The position numbers and the translations under genes are program-made. Shown here piece after piece: positions 48,372 to 58,076 of a DNA stretch of 64,000 nt. Source of the DNA: Acidobacteriota bacterium (GTDB lineage Bacteria > Acidobacteriota > Polarisedimenticolia > Gp22-AA2); contig QHXX01000022.1 in assembly GCA_003223135.1 (NCBI GenBank), positions 1 to 64,000 on the forward strand, given 5' to 3'. Numbering within the stretch: position 1 is the first letter of the stretch; each line of letters starts with the position of its first letter. The notes below the pieces were generated by a model that did no database searches, was not told the origin of the DNA, and worked only from the letters and a program-made list of their open reading frames with translations.

Positions 48372-50005
48372 GCTTGCCCGAGCCTCGCGCGGCCGTCCTC
48401 CTGCTCGTGCGGGATCCCGCGGAGGCCGAGCGGGCCTTGCCGAGGATCCTCCCGGGGCGGTCGCTCCGTCTGATCCGTCGCGAGGAGGTGCGCCACCTCG
48501 CGCCCCTGCGTCTGGTGTCGCGGCTGCGATCCCTCCGGGTCGATGAGCTGGTGATGCTGGTCGACGATCTCGACATGCACGAGAGCCTCTGGAAGCTGGA
48601 GGCGCTCGGGGCGATGCCGACCGCGCCACGCCGCTACCTCCTCGATCTCTCCGGTCGTAGGTTGATCCTGTCAGCGTCGCGGTTCGTCGCCAGGGATCTG
48701 CCGGCCTGGGGAGCGGGGGTCCTCCTGGCCGGGCTGGCCCTGGCGCGGACGACGGCGCGCGTGAGGTGGCTTCTCGGGGCGCCCCGGCGCGCACCCCGGT
48801 CCGCGTCGGGGAAGCGGATCATCTATCTCAGGTCCGACCTCGGGGCCGGGATCGCCGCCGGTGGCTCGGTGGCGCATACGGCCGGGGTCGTGGCGGGGTT
48901 GCAGGCCGCCGGCGCGGACGTGGGGTTCATCAGCAGCGATCGGCTCCGGCTCTTCGACCCACGACGCCACTCGGTCGATCTTGCGCCCCCGGGCCGCCTC
49001 TGCAACTTCAATCGCGAGACGCAGGGACTGGCGTACTCCTTCCGGTTCGAGCGCCAGGCGCGGATCGTCCTCGCGCGGCGGCCGGCGGATCTCCTCTACC
49101 AGCGCTTCGATGCCTTCAACCACGCCGGGATCGTCCTGTCCAGGGAAACGCGCGCGCCGCTGGTCCTGGAGTTCAACGGATCGGAGGTCTGGATCGAGGA
49201 CCACTGGGGCCGGCCGTTCCGCTTCCGCACGATCTTCGCCGGCCTGGAGAAGGCCCACCTGAAGCACGCGGACCTGATCGTCGTCGTGTCGGCGCCGCTC
49301 GAGGAGTACCTCCTGGGGCGCGGCGTCGAGCGGGATCGGATCCTGGTCCTCGAGAACGCGGTCGACCCCGAGCGTTACCGGCCCGACCTGCCAATCGGGC
49401 CGGTGCGCCGCCGGCTGGGTCTGGATGGGCGAACGGTGATCGGGTTCATCGGCACCTTCGGAAGATGGCACGGGGCGAAGGTCCTGGCCCGTGCCGCACT
49501 CCGGGTCGCCGGCGAGCGCCCGAACGTCCGCTTCCTGTTCGTGGGTGACGGGGTGGAGCGGCCGGAAGCCGAGGCGATCCTGGCGGGGGCCTCGAGGCGC
49601 GAGGCGGCAGTGTTCACCGGTCTCGTCCCCCAGGAGGAGGGTCCCGTGCATCTCGCGGCCATGGACGTCCTGGTGTCCCCGCACGTCCCGAACTCGGATG
49701 GCAGCCGCTTCTTCGGTTCCCCCACCAAGCTCTTCGAGTACATGGCGACGGGGCGGGGCATCGTGGCGAGCCGGCTGGAACAGATCGGCGAGGTCCTGGA
49801 ACACGAGCGGACGGCGCTCCTGGTCCCGCCAGCCGACGAAACCGCGCTGGCGGCGGCGATCCTCCGGCTGGTCGACGACCGGGATCTCAGCGCCCGGCTG
49901 GGCGCCTCGGCTCGACGCCGGGTCCTGGAGCGACATACCTGGGAGGCGCACGGGCGGAGGCTCCTCGATCGCCTGCGCGACCTGGGGCTCATCCGGTGGA
50001 ACTGA
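48368..50005 (+). CDS. Glycosyltransferase family 4/1-like protein with extra N-terminal region
   Basis: DLGAGIAAGGSVAHTAGVVAGL, LVLENAVDPERYRPD, GFIGTFGRWHGAKVLARA, KLFEYMATGRGIVAS. Confidence 0.88.
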   Translation: MSLPEPRAAVLLLVRDPAEAERALPRILPGRSLRLIRREEVRHLAPLRLVSRLRSLRVDELVMLVDDLDMHESLWKLEALGAMPTAPRRYLLDLSGRRLILSASRFVARDLPAWGAGVLLAGLALARTTARVRWLLGAPRRAPRSASGKRIIYLRSDLGAGIAAGGSVAHTAGVVAGLQAAGADVGFISSDRLRLFDPRRHSVDLAPPGRLCNFNRETQGLAYSFRFERQARIVLARRPADLLYQRFDAFNHAGIVLSRETRAPLVLEFNGSEVWIEDHWGRPFRFRTIFAGLEKAHLKHADLIVVVSAPLEEYLLGRGVERDRILVLENAVDPERYRPDLPIGPVRRRLGLDGRTVIGFIGTFGRWHGAKVLARAALRVAGERPNVRFLFVGDGVERPEAEAILAGASRREAAVFTGLVPQEEGPVHLAAMDVLVSPHVPNSDGSRFFGSPTKLFEYMATGRGIVASRLEQIGEVLEHERTALLVPPADETALAAAILRLVDDRDLSARLGASARRRVLERHTWEAHGRRLLDRLRDLGLIRWN

Positions 50006-50075
50006 GAAAGGCCCCGCGTGTTCCAAGTCGCTCGCGGCCCGCCGCCCCGGCGCCGGCGCGTTTCGGCGGTCCGAG

Positions 50076-51830
50076 TCAGCGCGGCCGGTGGTACCCGGGG
50101 CCGCGCAGGATGCGGCCCGGCAGGCGTCCGGTGATTTTCCCCCGCTCGACGACGGGCACACCGTTCACGAAGACCTGGACGATTCCCTCCGAGAACTGAT
50201 GCGGGGCGTCGAAGGTGGCGCGATCGACGACCTTCTCCGGGTCGAAGATCGTGATGTCGGCGTACATTCCCGGGCGCAGCAGGCCGCGGTCCCTGAGTCC
50301 GAGCTTCTGGGCCGGGAGGGAGGTCATCTTGCGTACCGCGTCCTCGAGACGCAGGACCTTCTCGTCGCGGACGTAGCGTCCCAGAATGCGGGGGAACGTG
50401 CCGTAGGCGCGCGGGTGGCAGTTGCTCGCCCCCAGGACCCCCTCGGGGGACACGCCCGGGTTGTCGCAGTTGAATGCCACCCACGGCGCCGTCATCGCCG
50501 TGCGGACGTCGTCCTCAGACATGGCGAAATAGACGCAATCCACGGAGCCGTTCTCCTCGACGAGAAGATCGAACATGACGTCGATCGGGTCCTTGCCCCG
50601 CAAGCGTGCGATCTCCGACAGTCTCTTTCCCTGGTACTGCTTGTTCGCCTGCGTCCGCACCCCCACGACGAGGACGCCCTCGGGCCCGCCGACGTTATGG
50701 AACAGACTCTCCCATCCGCCCGAGGGGTTTTCGACTTCCTTGCGGATGCGATCGCGCTCGGCAGGATCCCTGAGCCGCGCCACGAGCCTGGCGACCCCCC
50801 CTTCCGACGCGGTCGGCGGCAGGCTCGCTGCGAGCCCGGTGGAAGAGGCCGGGTAGGGATAGATGTCGGCCGTGACGTCGATGCCGCGCGCGCGCGCCGA
50901 CTCGATCTCCGCCACGACCTCCTTCATGCGGCCCCAGTTCTTCCGGCCGGCGCACTTCAGATGCCAGATCTCGACGGGCAGCTTCGCCTGCTCGCCAATC
51001 GACTCGGCCTCTTTCAGGGCCGGGATGATGTCGTCCGCCTCGTTGCGGATGTGCGAGGCGTAGATGCCGCCGTACGCCGACGCGACCTTCGCCAGCTCGA
51101 CCAGCTCGTGCGTGTCCGAGAAGCTTGCCGGCGGATAGATCAGAGACGAGGAGACCCCGAAGGCCCCGGCCTCCATGGCCCGTGCCACGTGTCGCTTCAT
51201 CGCCTCCAGCTCCGAGGCGTCGGGCAGCCGGTTGTCGCTCTTCAGGACCGCCTGGCGCACCTGCGTCGCCCCGACGAGGTGGGCGAAGTTGATCGCCGAA
51301 CCCTTCCCCTTGAGCTTCCGGAAATAGCCGTCGAAGTCCCGCCAGTCGACGGCGATCCTGTACTCGGCGAGGCTCGGCAGCAGGTCCTCGATCGTGAAGG
51401 AGGTCTGAGGGGCGACCGATCCCCCCTCGCCGGTCAGCTCGGTGGTGATCCCCTGCGTGATCTTGCTCGGCACCCGCGGATCGACGAGCACGGTGAGCTC
51501 GGACTGACCGAGCATGTCGATGAACCCCGGGGCCACCACGAGGCCGCGCGCGTCGATGGTCCGGCGGGCCATCGCGTCCTTCAGGTTCCCGATGGCGGCG
51601 ATCCGGTCGCCCCGGATCGCGAGGTCAGAGGCGAACCACGCATTGCCGGCTCCATCCACGATAAGGCCGCCGCGCACGATGACGTCGTAGGCCTCGACGG
51701 CACCTGCGGGTGGGCCGGCCTGTGGAGCGGCGGCCGCGGGAGCCGACGCGGCGCGCGCCGCGGTGAACACTGGAGCGGTGTACAGGACGGCGACGGTGAG
51801 AACGAGGAGACTGAGACGAAGCCGGATCAT
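50076..51830 (-). CDS. N-acyl-D-amino-acid deacylase/D-aminoacylase-like amidohydrolase
   Basis: YDVIVRGGLIVDGAGNAWFASDLAIRGDRIAAIG, VVAPGFIDMLGQSE, GGIYASHIRNEADDII. Confidence 0.88.
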   Translation of the reverse strand: MIRLRLSLLVLTVAVLYTAPVFTAARAASAPAAAAPQAGPPAGAVEAYDVIVRGGLIVDGAGNAWFASDLAIRGDRIAAIGNLKDAMARRTIDARGLVVAPGFIDMLGQSELTVLVDPRVPSKITQGITTELTGEGGSVAPQTSFTIEDLLPSLAEYRIAVDWRDFDGYFRKLKGKGSAINFAHLVGATQVRQAVLKSDNRLPDASELEAMKRHVARAMEAGAFGVSSSLIYPPASFSDTHELVELAKVASAYGGIYASHIRNEADDIIPALKEAESIGEQAKLPVEIWHLKCAGRKNWGRMKEVVAEIESARARGIDVTADIYPYPASSTGLAASLPPTASEGGVARLVARLRDPAERDRIRKEVENPSGGWESLFHNVGGPEGVLVVGVRTQANKQYQGKRLSEIARLRGKDPIDVMFDLLVEENGSVDCVYFAMSEDDVRTAMTAPWVAFNCDNPGVSPEGVLGASNCHPRAYGTFPRILGRYVRDEKVLRLEDAVRKMTSLPAQKLGLRDRGLLRPGMYADITIFDPEKVVDRATFDAPHQFSEGIVQVFVNGVPVVERGKITGRLPGRILRGPGYHRPR

Positions 51831-53143
51831 GCCAGGGTCTCCTTTTCCAACTCGGGGCCGGCCACGACCAGGACACAGCTCCGGGGCGTCAGGTATTTCC
51901 GCGCGGCCTCCTCCACGTCTCTCCGAGTGACCGCCCGGATCATCTCCGCCAGCCTCCAGGGATAATCGATCCCGAGACCATAGAACTCCGCGTCGGCGAG
52001 GATCGCCGCAGCTTCGGGGTTAGTTTCCATGCTCCGCGGAACGGAGGCCGCGAGGGCCTGCTTCGAATCGCGCAGCTCGCCGGGCGTGACCCCGCGGCGG
52101 ACGATCTGCTCGATCGTCCTGCGCATCAGGTCGAGCGCCCGGCGCACGCGGTCGGGGGCGACACCGGCGCGCGCCACGAACGGTCCGGGACCCAGCCCGG
52201 CGCTGAAACGCGAGTAAACGTAGTAGGCCAATCCGGCGCGCTCCCGGATCACCTTCCCGAGACGTCCGCCCAGACTGAACTCACCCAGGATGCTGTTGAG
52301 AACGAGCGACGCCGGCAGATCGGGCGACAGACGCCGGGGTCCCCGGAACCCCAGGGCGATGTCGGCCTGCGTCTTACCGTCGATCGGCTTGACCACGACG
52401 ATGGTCCGATCAGGCGCCGGCGGATCGGGGATCGAGGCACGGGCCGCGGGGCCTGGCGCCGTCCCGGCCGTCCCGCGTGCTCCCCGCGCCGGTCCGTCCG
52501 CGCCTCCGTTCCACGTTCCCAGGATGCTCGCGGCGAGGGCCAGGGCGCGCGCCGGGTCGAAATCGCCCGCCATCGACACGATCGCCCCGGACGATCGGAA
52601 GCGGTGTCGGTGGAAGGCCACCAGGTCCGCGCGCTCGATGCGCGATACGCTGTCGCGCGTCCCCAGACGCGGATGGCGGTACGGGTGTCCGGGAGGAAAC
52701 AATGCCTCCTGAAGCCCCATCTCGGAGACCGCCGCCGTGTCCTGATCCCGCTCGGCAATGGTGGTGAGGAGCTGGCCCTTCTGGCGGCCGACCTCGGTGC
52801 CGGGAAATGTCGGCTCCGCCACGATCAGACGCAGGCGCTCGAGGACGCCGGGCAGGTGATCTGACAGGAGCCGCAGCCTGATGTCGAGGGTGTCTCGGTG
52901 GGCCTCCGCCGCGTAGGCGACGCCCAGGTCGTCGAAAAAGCCGGCGATGGCCGCGGCCGACAGGGAGCCCGCGCCGCGGTCCAGGAGGCTCGCGACCAGC
53001 GCCGCCGTCCCCTCCTTTTCCGCCGGATCGAACGCCGCGCCCGCTTCGAGGACCAATTGGACCGCAATCGATCGGGCCGCGCCGTTCGGCCGGGCAATCA
53101 CCTCCAGGCCGTTGTCGAGACGGATCCAAGGCACCGCGCTCAC
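51827..53143 (-). CDS. M16-family peptidase-like subunit without HXXEH
   Basis: LDNGLEVIARPNGAARSIAVQLVLEAGAAFDP, GLAYYVYSRFSAGLGPGPFVARAGV. Confidence 0.88.
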   Translation of the reverse strand: MSAVPWIRLDNGLEVIARPNGAARSIAVQLVLEAGAAFDPAEKEGTAALVASLLDRGAGSLSAAAIAGFFDDLGVAYAAEAHRDTLDIRLRLLSDHLPGVLERLRLIVAEPTFPGTEVGRQKGQLLTTIAERDQDTAAVSEMGLQEALFPPGHPYRHPRLGTRDSVSRIERADLVAFHRHRFRSSGAIVSMAGDFDPARALALAASILGTWNGGADGPARGARGTAGTAPGPAARASIPDPPAPDRTIVVVKPIDGKTQADIALGFRGPRRLSPDLPASLVLNSILGEFSLGGRLGKVIRERAGLAYYVYSRFSAGLGPGPFVARAGVAPDRVRRALDLMRRTIEQIVRRGVTPGELRDSKQALAASVPRSMETNPEAAAILADAEFYGLGIDYPWRLAEMIRAVTRRDVEEAARKYLTPRSCVLVVAGPELEKETLA

Positions 53144-54486
53144 GGGCGGGAGACGCCGTGCCCGCCCGGGGCCGCCGGCGCCGGCTGCGGGCCCGAGGGG
53201 AAGAGGACGCCCACGGTCCGGCGGTCGCCGTCGAGTCGCGCGCGGGCAAGTGTCGCAACCTCGCCGGCCGTGACGGCGCGGACGCGGCGCGGCAGGTCGA
53301 GGAACAGCCGGTGAACGGCCACGGTCTCGAAGAAGCCGAGCTGGTGGGCGGCGTCCGTGGTGCTCTCGGACTCGAGAGCGTGGCGCGCCAGGAACTGATT
53401 CTTGGCGCGCGTCAGATCGCGCTCTTCGATGTCGCCCTGTGCCAGCCGTCCGATCTCGGCTGTCAGCGTCTCCTCGATGCGGCCCGGATCGACTCCCTCG
53501 TTGACCGTGACACCGACGCGATAAAGATAAGGATGACGGGTCGGTACGAGAAGCGTCGAGACCTGGCTGGCGAGGTCGCCTTCGATCAGGGATCGATACA
53601 GGCGGGACGTCTTGCTCGGCCCGCGTCCGTCCTGGCCCGACCAGAGGTTGACCGTCGGCCCCCCGGCGAGAATCCCGTCGGCGACAAGGAACACCGCAAA
53701 CTCCTGCTCGGACGCCGCGGGCGCGTGAAAGGCGAATTCCAGGTAGACGGCGCCGGAGGGCCGCCTGATCGTCAGACGCCTCTCGCCGGACTGCGGCGGC
53801 TCGATCGTCCGCACCGGAGGAGGGTCCTCGCCGCGTCGGATCCCTCCGAAGTGGCGCCGGACGAGGCGAAGCGCCGCGGCTGTCTCGAAATCGCCGGTCG
53901 CGACCAGGATGCCGTTGTTGGGGACGTAGTAGCGGCGATAGTGCCCGTACAGATCGTCGCGGGTGATCGCCCGCAAATCGGAGAGGTAGCCAATCGTGGG
54001 CCAGCGATAAGGGTGGGCCTGGAGCGCCGTTCCGGTCACCTCCTTCTCGAGGTAGGAGCGCGGGTCGTTCTCGCCCCCCTGAAGTTCGGAGATCACCACG
54101 GTCCGCTCGTGCTCGACCTCGTTCTGCGAGTAGAGGCATTCCGTCATGCGCGAAGCCTCGAGGCGCAGCATCTCTTCGAAGGCGTCGCTCTGCACGGTCT
54201 CGAAGTAGGCGGTGACGTCGAGCCAGGTGTAGCCGTTCCAGGTGCCACCGGCGAGCTCGACCTGGCGGGTCACGTCCTCCTTGTGAATGCGGCGCGTCCC
54301 CTTGAAATTCATATGCTCCACCCAGTGCGAGATGCCCGTGATCCCCGGCCGCTCGTCGCGCGACCCGACGCGATACCAGCACCAGACCGAGACCACTGGA
54401 GCCTGCCGCATCTCGCGCAGAATGACGGTGAGGCCGTTCGGCAGTCGCGTGACGACGATGTCACCCCGGCGGGTCCGCGCGGTCAT
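53140..54486 (-). CDS. M16-family zinc metallopeptidase (catalytic)
   Basis: LPNGLTVILREMRQAPVVSVWCWYRVGSRDE, HXXEH motif SHWVEHMNFKGT. Confidence 0.92.
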   Translation of the reverse strand: MTARTRRGDIVVTRLPNGLTVILREMRQAPVVSVWCWYRVGSRDERPGITGISHWVEHMNFKGTRRIHKEDVTRQVELAGGTWNGYTWLDVTAYFETVQSDAFEEMLRLEASRMTECLYSQNEVEHERTVVISELQGGENDPRSYLEKEVTGTALQAHPYRWPTIGYLSDLRAITRDDLYGHYRRYYVPNNGILVATGDFETAAALRLVRRHFGGIRRGEDPPPVRTIEPPQSGERRLTIRRPSGAVYLEFAFHAPAASEQEFAVFLVADGILAGGPTVNLWSGQDGRGPSKTSRLYRSLIEGDLASQVSTLLVPTRHPYLYRVGVTVNEGVDPGRIEETLTAEIGRLAQGDIEERDLTRAKNQFLARHALESESTTDAAHQLGFFETVAVHRLFLDLPRRVRAVTAGEVATLARARLDGDRRTVGVLFPSGPQPAPAAPGGHGVSRP

Positions 54487-54788
54487 GCCCGCCTCTCCCT
54501 GGCCGGCTGGGCGGTCATCGTGTCGGCCCGGCCAGCCCGCCGGGACAGGGCCGCGACATGCTGGTTGCGTTGCCACTGCTCGCGCGGCAGGAGGGTCCGC
54601 GCTCTTCCGCGCTGCGTCGACGGCCTCTGGCTCAATGGGCTCCTCGGGGTCGGGGGCTGGGTACCCGTGGTACCGCGCCATGCAGGGTCCGCGCATGGTA
54701 ATACACGCGCGCGGCGCGCAGCAACCCGCGCGGCGGGGACTCCCGGTCCGTTTCGCCGTACAATGACGGCCCTTCGGAGGTCGATCGA

Positions 54789-55835
54789 GTGCCGGCGTCG
54801 AGCGAGAACAGGACACCGATCCCCGGCTACGTGCCGCTGGTCGAGGTGCGCCGCGGCGACAGCGTCGAGTCCCTTCACTTCGGGGCGATCGCGGTGATCG
54901 ACGCCCGGGGCCGCGCCGTGACGGCCGCCGGCGACCCCGCCACACCGGTCGTCCTGCGCTCCACCGCCAAGCCGGCGCAGGTCCTGCCGCTGTTGGACGC
55001 GGGGGCGGCCGACCGCTTCCACTTCGCCGACGAAGAGATCGCCGTCATGATCGGATCGCACGGCGGCGAGCCGTTCCATGTGCGCGCCGTCCGTTCGATC
55101 CTGAAGACCATCGGCCTCGACGAGAAGGCGCTGCAGTGCGGCGCCCACGCGCCTTATCACAGGCCCTCCGCCCACGCGCTCCGGCAGCGCGGGGAGCAGC
55201 CGACCGCCTTGCACAACAACTGCTCGGGCAAACACGCCGGGATGCTGGCGCTGGCGGTCCACCTCGGGGCGCCGGTGGACACGTACCTCGACCCGGGGCA
55301 CCCGGTACAGGCGCGCATCCGCGCCCGCATCGAGGCGCTTGCGGGTCTTCCGGCGGGGGCCACGCGACTGGCGATCGACGGCTGCTCCGCCCCCACGTTT
55401 GCGATGCCGCTCTCGAGCCTGGCATTTCTGTACGCCCGCCTGGCGGCCGCGGCCGGCCCGGCGGACGCCCCGGATCCGGCTGCGCGCCGGGCGGTCGCGG
55501 CCATGCGCGGTCACCCGGAGATGATCGGTGGTACCGACCGCCTCTGCACCGCGCTCATGCGGGCCGGCCGCCACGGCCTCCTCGCCAAGATCGGGGCGGA
55601 GGGGATGTACGGGCTGGCCTGGCAGAAGGACGGGGTCGGTTTCGGGCTGGCCCTCAAGATCTCCGACGGCGAAGGGCAGAGGGCGCGGTTCAGCGCGGCG
55701 CTGGAGGCGCTGCGGCAGCTCGAGGTCCTGTCGGGCGAGGACGCGGCGGATTTGCGCTCGCGATTCGTCGGCGAGATACGCAATCATCGCGGTCTCGTGG
55801 TCGGGAGCGTCGGCACGACCTTTCGCCTGGTGTGA
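54789..55835 (+). CDS. Asparaginase family protein
   Basis: VVLRSTAKPAQVLPLLDAGA, SHGGEPFHVRAVRSIL, HNNCSGKHAGMLA, DGCSAPTFAMPL. Confidence 0.88.
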   Translation: MPASSENRTPIPGYVPLVEVRRGDSVESLHFGAIAVIDARGRAVTAAGDPATPVVLRSTAKPAQVLPLLDAGAADRFHFADEEIAVMIGSHGGEPFHVRAVRSILKTIGLDEKALQCGAHAPYHRPSAHALRQRGEQPTALHNNCSGKHAGMLALAVHLGAPVDTYLDPGHPVQARIRARIEALAGLPAGATRLAIDGCSAPTFAMPLSSLAFLYARLAAAAGPADAPDPAARRAVAAMRGHPEMIGGTDRLCTALMRAGRHGLLAKIGAEGMYGLAWQKDGVGFGLALKISDGEGQRARFSAALEALRQLEVLSGEDAADLRSRFVGEIRNHRGLVVGSVGTTFRLV

Positions 55836-55908
55836 ACGATGGTATAATCCGTTCTCCCGTTTTAAACCTGAAAGGGCCGGATTTCGTGGTCTTCAGCGGA
55901 GCAACGGT

Positions 55909-56247
55909 TTGAAAGGCGTGGTCGAAGTCGACGACGGCAATTTCGAGAGCCAGGTGCTCCGCTCGCCTGTTCCGGTCCTGCTGGATTTCTCGGCGGAATG
56001 GTGCGGGCCGTGCAAGCGTCTGCAGCCGATCGTCGAGGCGATCGCAGCCGAATACGCCGACCGTCTCAGAGTGGCTCACCTTGACATCGACAAGGCGCAG
56101 GCGACCGCGGTGAAGTACGGCATCATGTCGGTCCCGACCGTTCTCTTCTTCAAAGGGGGGAAGGTCATGGATCAGCTGCTCGGGTATGTCCCCAGGGACA
56201 AGCTGGTCGAGAAGATCGACCCCCTCCTTATGGGAAAGCCCTCCTGA
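55909..56247 (+). CDS. Thioredoxin
   Basis: WCGPCKRLQP active site, YGIMSVPTVLFFKGGK; TTG start. Confidence 0.92.
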   Translation: MKGVVEVDDGNFESQVLRSPVPVLLDFSAEWCGPCKRLQPIVEAIAAEYADRLRVAHLDIDKAQATAVKYGIMSVPTVLFFKGGKVMDQLLGYVPRDKLVEKIDPLLMGKPS

Positions 56248-56249
56248 AC

Positions 56250-56840
56250 GTGTCCACGCATCCATCCCGGTTCGCGCGCGTCGTCGTGGGGGGTGCTCTG
56301 GCGCTGGCGCTCCTGCCGGCTGGACCCTTGGACGCCCAGAAGATGCCGACCCTCGAGCCGCTCCCCGGGCGCCGGGTCGGCGACCTGGCGCTCGACTTCA
56401 CGCTCAAGGATCTGAACAACCAGACGCACCGCCTCAAGGACATGCGCGGCAAGCAGGTGGTCCACGTCGTCTTCTGGGCGACCTGGTGCGTCCCGTGTCT
56501 TCAAGAGATCCCGACACTGCGCGCCGTCCGGGAGAAGTACCACGACCGCGGCCTGGAGATTCTCGGGATCGTGATCAACCTGAGCCAGACCGTGGACGGC
56601 GTGCGGGCCGCGGCGCGGGATCTGAAGCTCAACTACCCGATCCTGTGGGACGACGGCGGCGAGGTCCAGGACCGCTACGGGGTCTCCTCCATCCCGCAGA
56701 ATGTCCTCATCGGCAGGGACGGCGTGATCCGCTATACCGGCACCTCTCTCCCACGCAACTACGAGACCCTCCTCGATTCGCTTCTCAAGGAAGACGGCGC
56801 GGCCCGGACCGCCGGCCGATCTCCGGCCGTCGCGCATTGA
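56250..56840 (+). CDS. TlpA/ResA-like thiol-disulfide oxidoreductase
   Basis: Signal peptide, DFTLKDLNNQTHRL, FWATWCVPCLQEIPTLR. Confidence 0.92.
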   Translation: MSTHPSRFARVVVGGALALALLPAGPLDAQKMPTLEPLPGRRVGDLALDFTLKDLNNQTHRLKDMRGKQVVHVVFWATWCVPCLQEIPTLRAVREKYHDRGLEILGIVINLSQTVDGVRAAARDLKLNYPILWDDGGEVQDRYGVSSIPQNVLIGRDGVIRYTGTSLPRNYETLLDSLLKEDGAARTAGRSPAVAH

Positions 56841-56871
56841 CGATGCCGCGGCCGGAGACTAAGATCGCCGG

Positions 56872-58026
56872 GTGAACCGTCTCGAACGGGCCGTTCTCGT
56901 AGGGCTCTGCCGCCATCGCTTCGATCGGGCCCGGGTGGACGAGCATCTTCAGGAGTTGGGATTGCTCGCCGAGAGCGCCGGAGCCGTCGTGGTGGGCGCC
57001 GTGGTGCAGGAACGCGGGTCGGTACATCCGGGGACCCTGGTGCGGCGGGGCAAGGTGGAGGAGCTCGCGCACCTGGCGCGCGAGCGCCGGGCCGACCTCG
57101 CCATCTTCGACCAGGACCTGTCGCCGGCCCAGATCAAGAACCTCGAGAAGGAGATCGAGGCGAAGATCCTCGACAGATCGGGCCTCATCCTCGACATCTT
57201 CGCGCGCCGCGCCCGCACTCGCGAGGCCCGCACGCAGGTCGAGCTGGCGCAGCTCCGCTACCTCCTTCCACGCCTCACCCGGCAGTGGAGCCACCTGTCG
57301 CGGCAGGTCGGCGGAATCGGCCAGAGGGGTGTCGGAGAGACCCAGCTCGAGATCGATCGCCGCATCATTCGCAAGCGTATCGCTCGCCTGGCGTCCGACC
57401 TGAAGGACATCGAGAAGGAGCGTCATGAACGCCGCAAGAAGCGCTCGGCGGTGCCGCGCGTGGCGCTCATCGGCTACACCAACGCCGGAAAGTCGACGAT
57501 CATGAACCTGCTCACCGGCGCGATGGCACGCGTGGAGAACCGTTTATTCGTCACCCTCGATTCGCTCGTGCGGCGCTGCGAGCGCGGTGGGCGTCCTCCG
57601 TTTTTGGTCGTGGACACGGTCGGATTCATCCGCAAGCTGCCGCACCACCTGGTGGCCTCCTTCCGCAGCACGCTTGAGGAGGCGGCCGGCGCGGATCTCC
57701 TGGTCCACGTCGTCGACTCGTCGTCCGGCGCCCTGGAGGACCAGATGCGGAGCACGCGCGATACGCTGGACGACTTGGGACACGCCGACGATCCGTGTCT
57801 TCTGGCGTTCAACAAGATCGATCAGGCGCCCGAGGGCGTCCTCGAGAGACTCCGTACCGAACATCCGGAGGCGGTGTTCCTGTCGGCCATCGATCCGAAG
57901 CAGGCGGATCTCCTGGAGACGCGCGTGCGCGCGGGGCTGCGCGCCGCCAGGCCGGCCGACGTGCCGGTGCCGCCGGCCGCGTCGATGCGGGCTGCCTGGG
58001 CGCTCGACTCGGGGAGCGGCTCGTGA
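56872..58026 (+). CDS. hflX: GTPase HflX
   Basis: LRYLLPRLTRQWSHLSRQVGGIGQRGVGETQLEIDRR and Walker A GYTNAGKST. Confidence 0.95.
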   Translation: MNRLERAVLVGLCRHRFDRARVDEHLQELGLLAESAGAVVVGAVVQERGSVHPGTLVRRGKVEELAHLARERRADLAIFDQDLSPAQIKNLEKEIEAKILDRSGLILDIFARRARTREARTQVELAQLRYLLPRLTRQWSHLSRQVGGIGQRGVGETQLEIDRRIIRKRIARLASDLKDIEKERHERRKKRSAVPRVALIGYTNAGKSTIMNLLTGAMARVENRLFVTLDSLVRRCERGGRPPFLVVDTVGFIRKLPHHLVASFRSTLEEAAGADLLVHVVDSSSGALEDQMRSTRDTLDDLGHADDPCLLAFNKIDQAPEGVLERLRTEHPEAVFLSAIDPKQADLLETRVRAGLRAARPADVPVPPAASMRAAWALDSGSGS

Positions 58027-58076
58027 AGCGGCCGAGGAAGGAACGCTCCAGTCGGCCCGGCTCGTCGCGCGGGCGC

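Noticed and set aside
49491-51965. 824-aa plus-strand ORF spanning the GT4 gene end and the deacylase
   Set aside because: Crosses two well-supported genes in the wrong frame or strand
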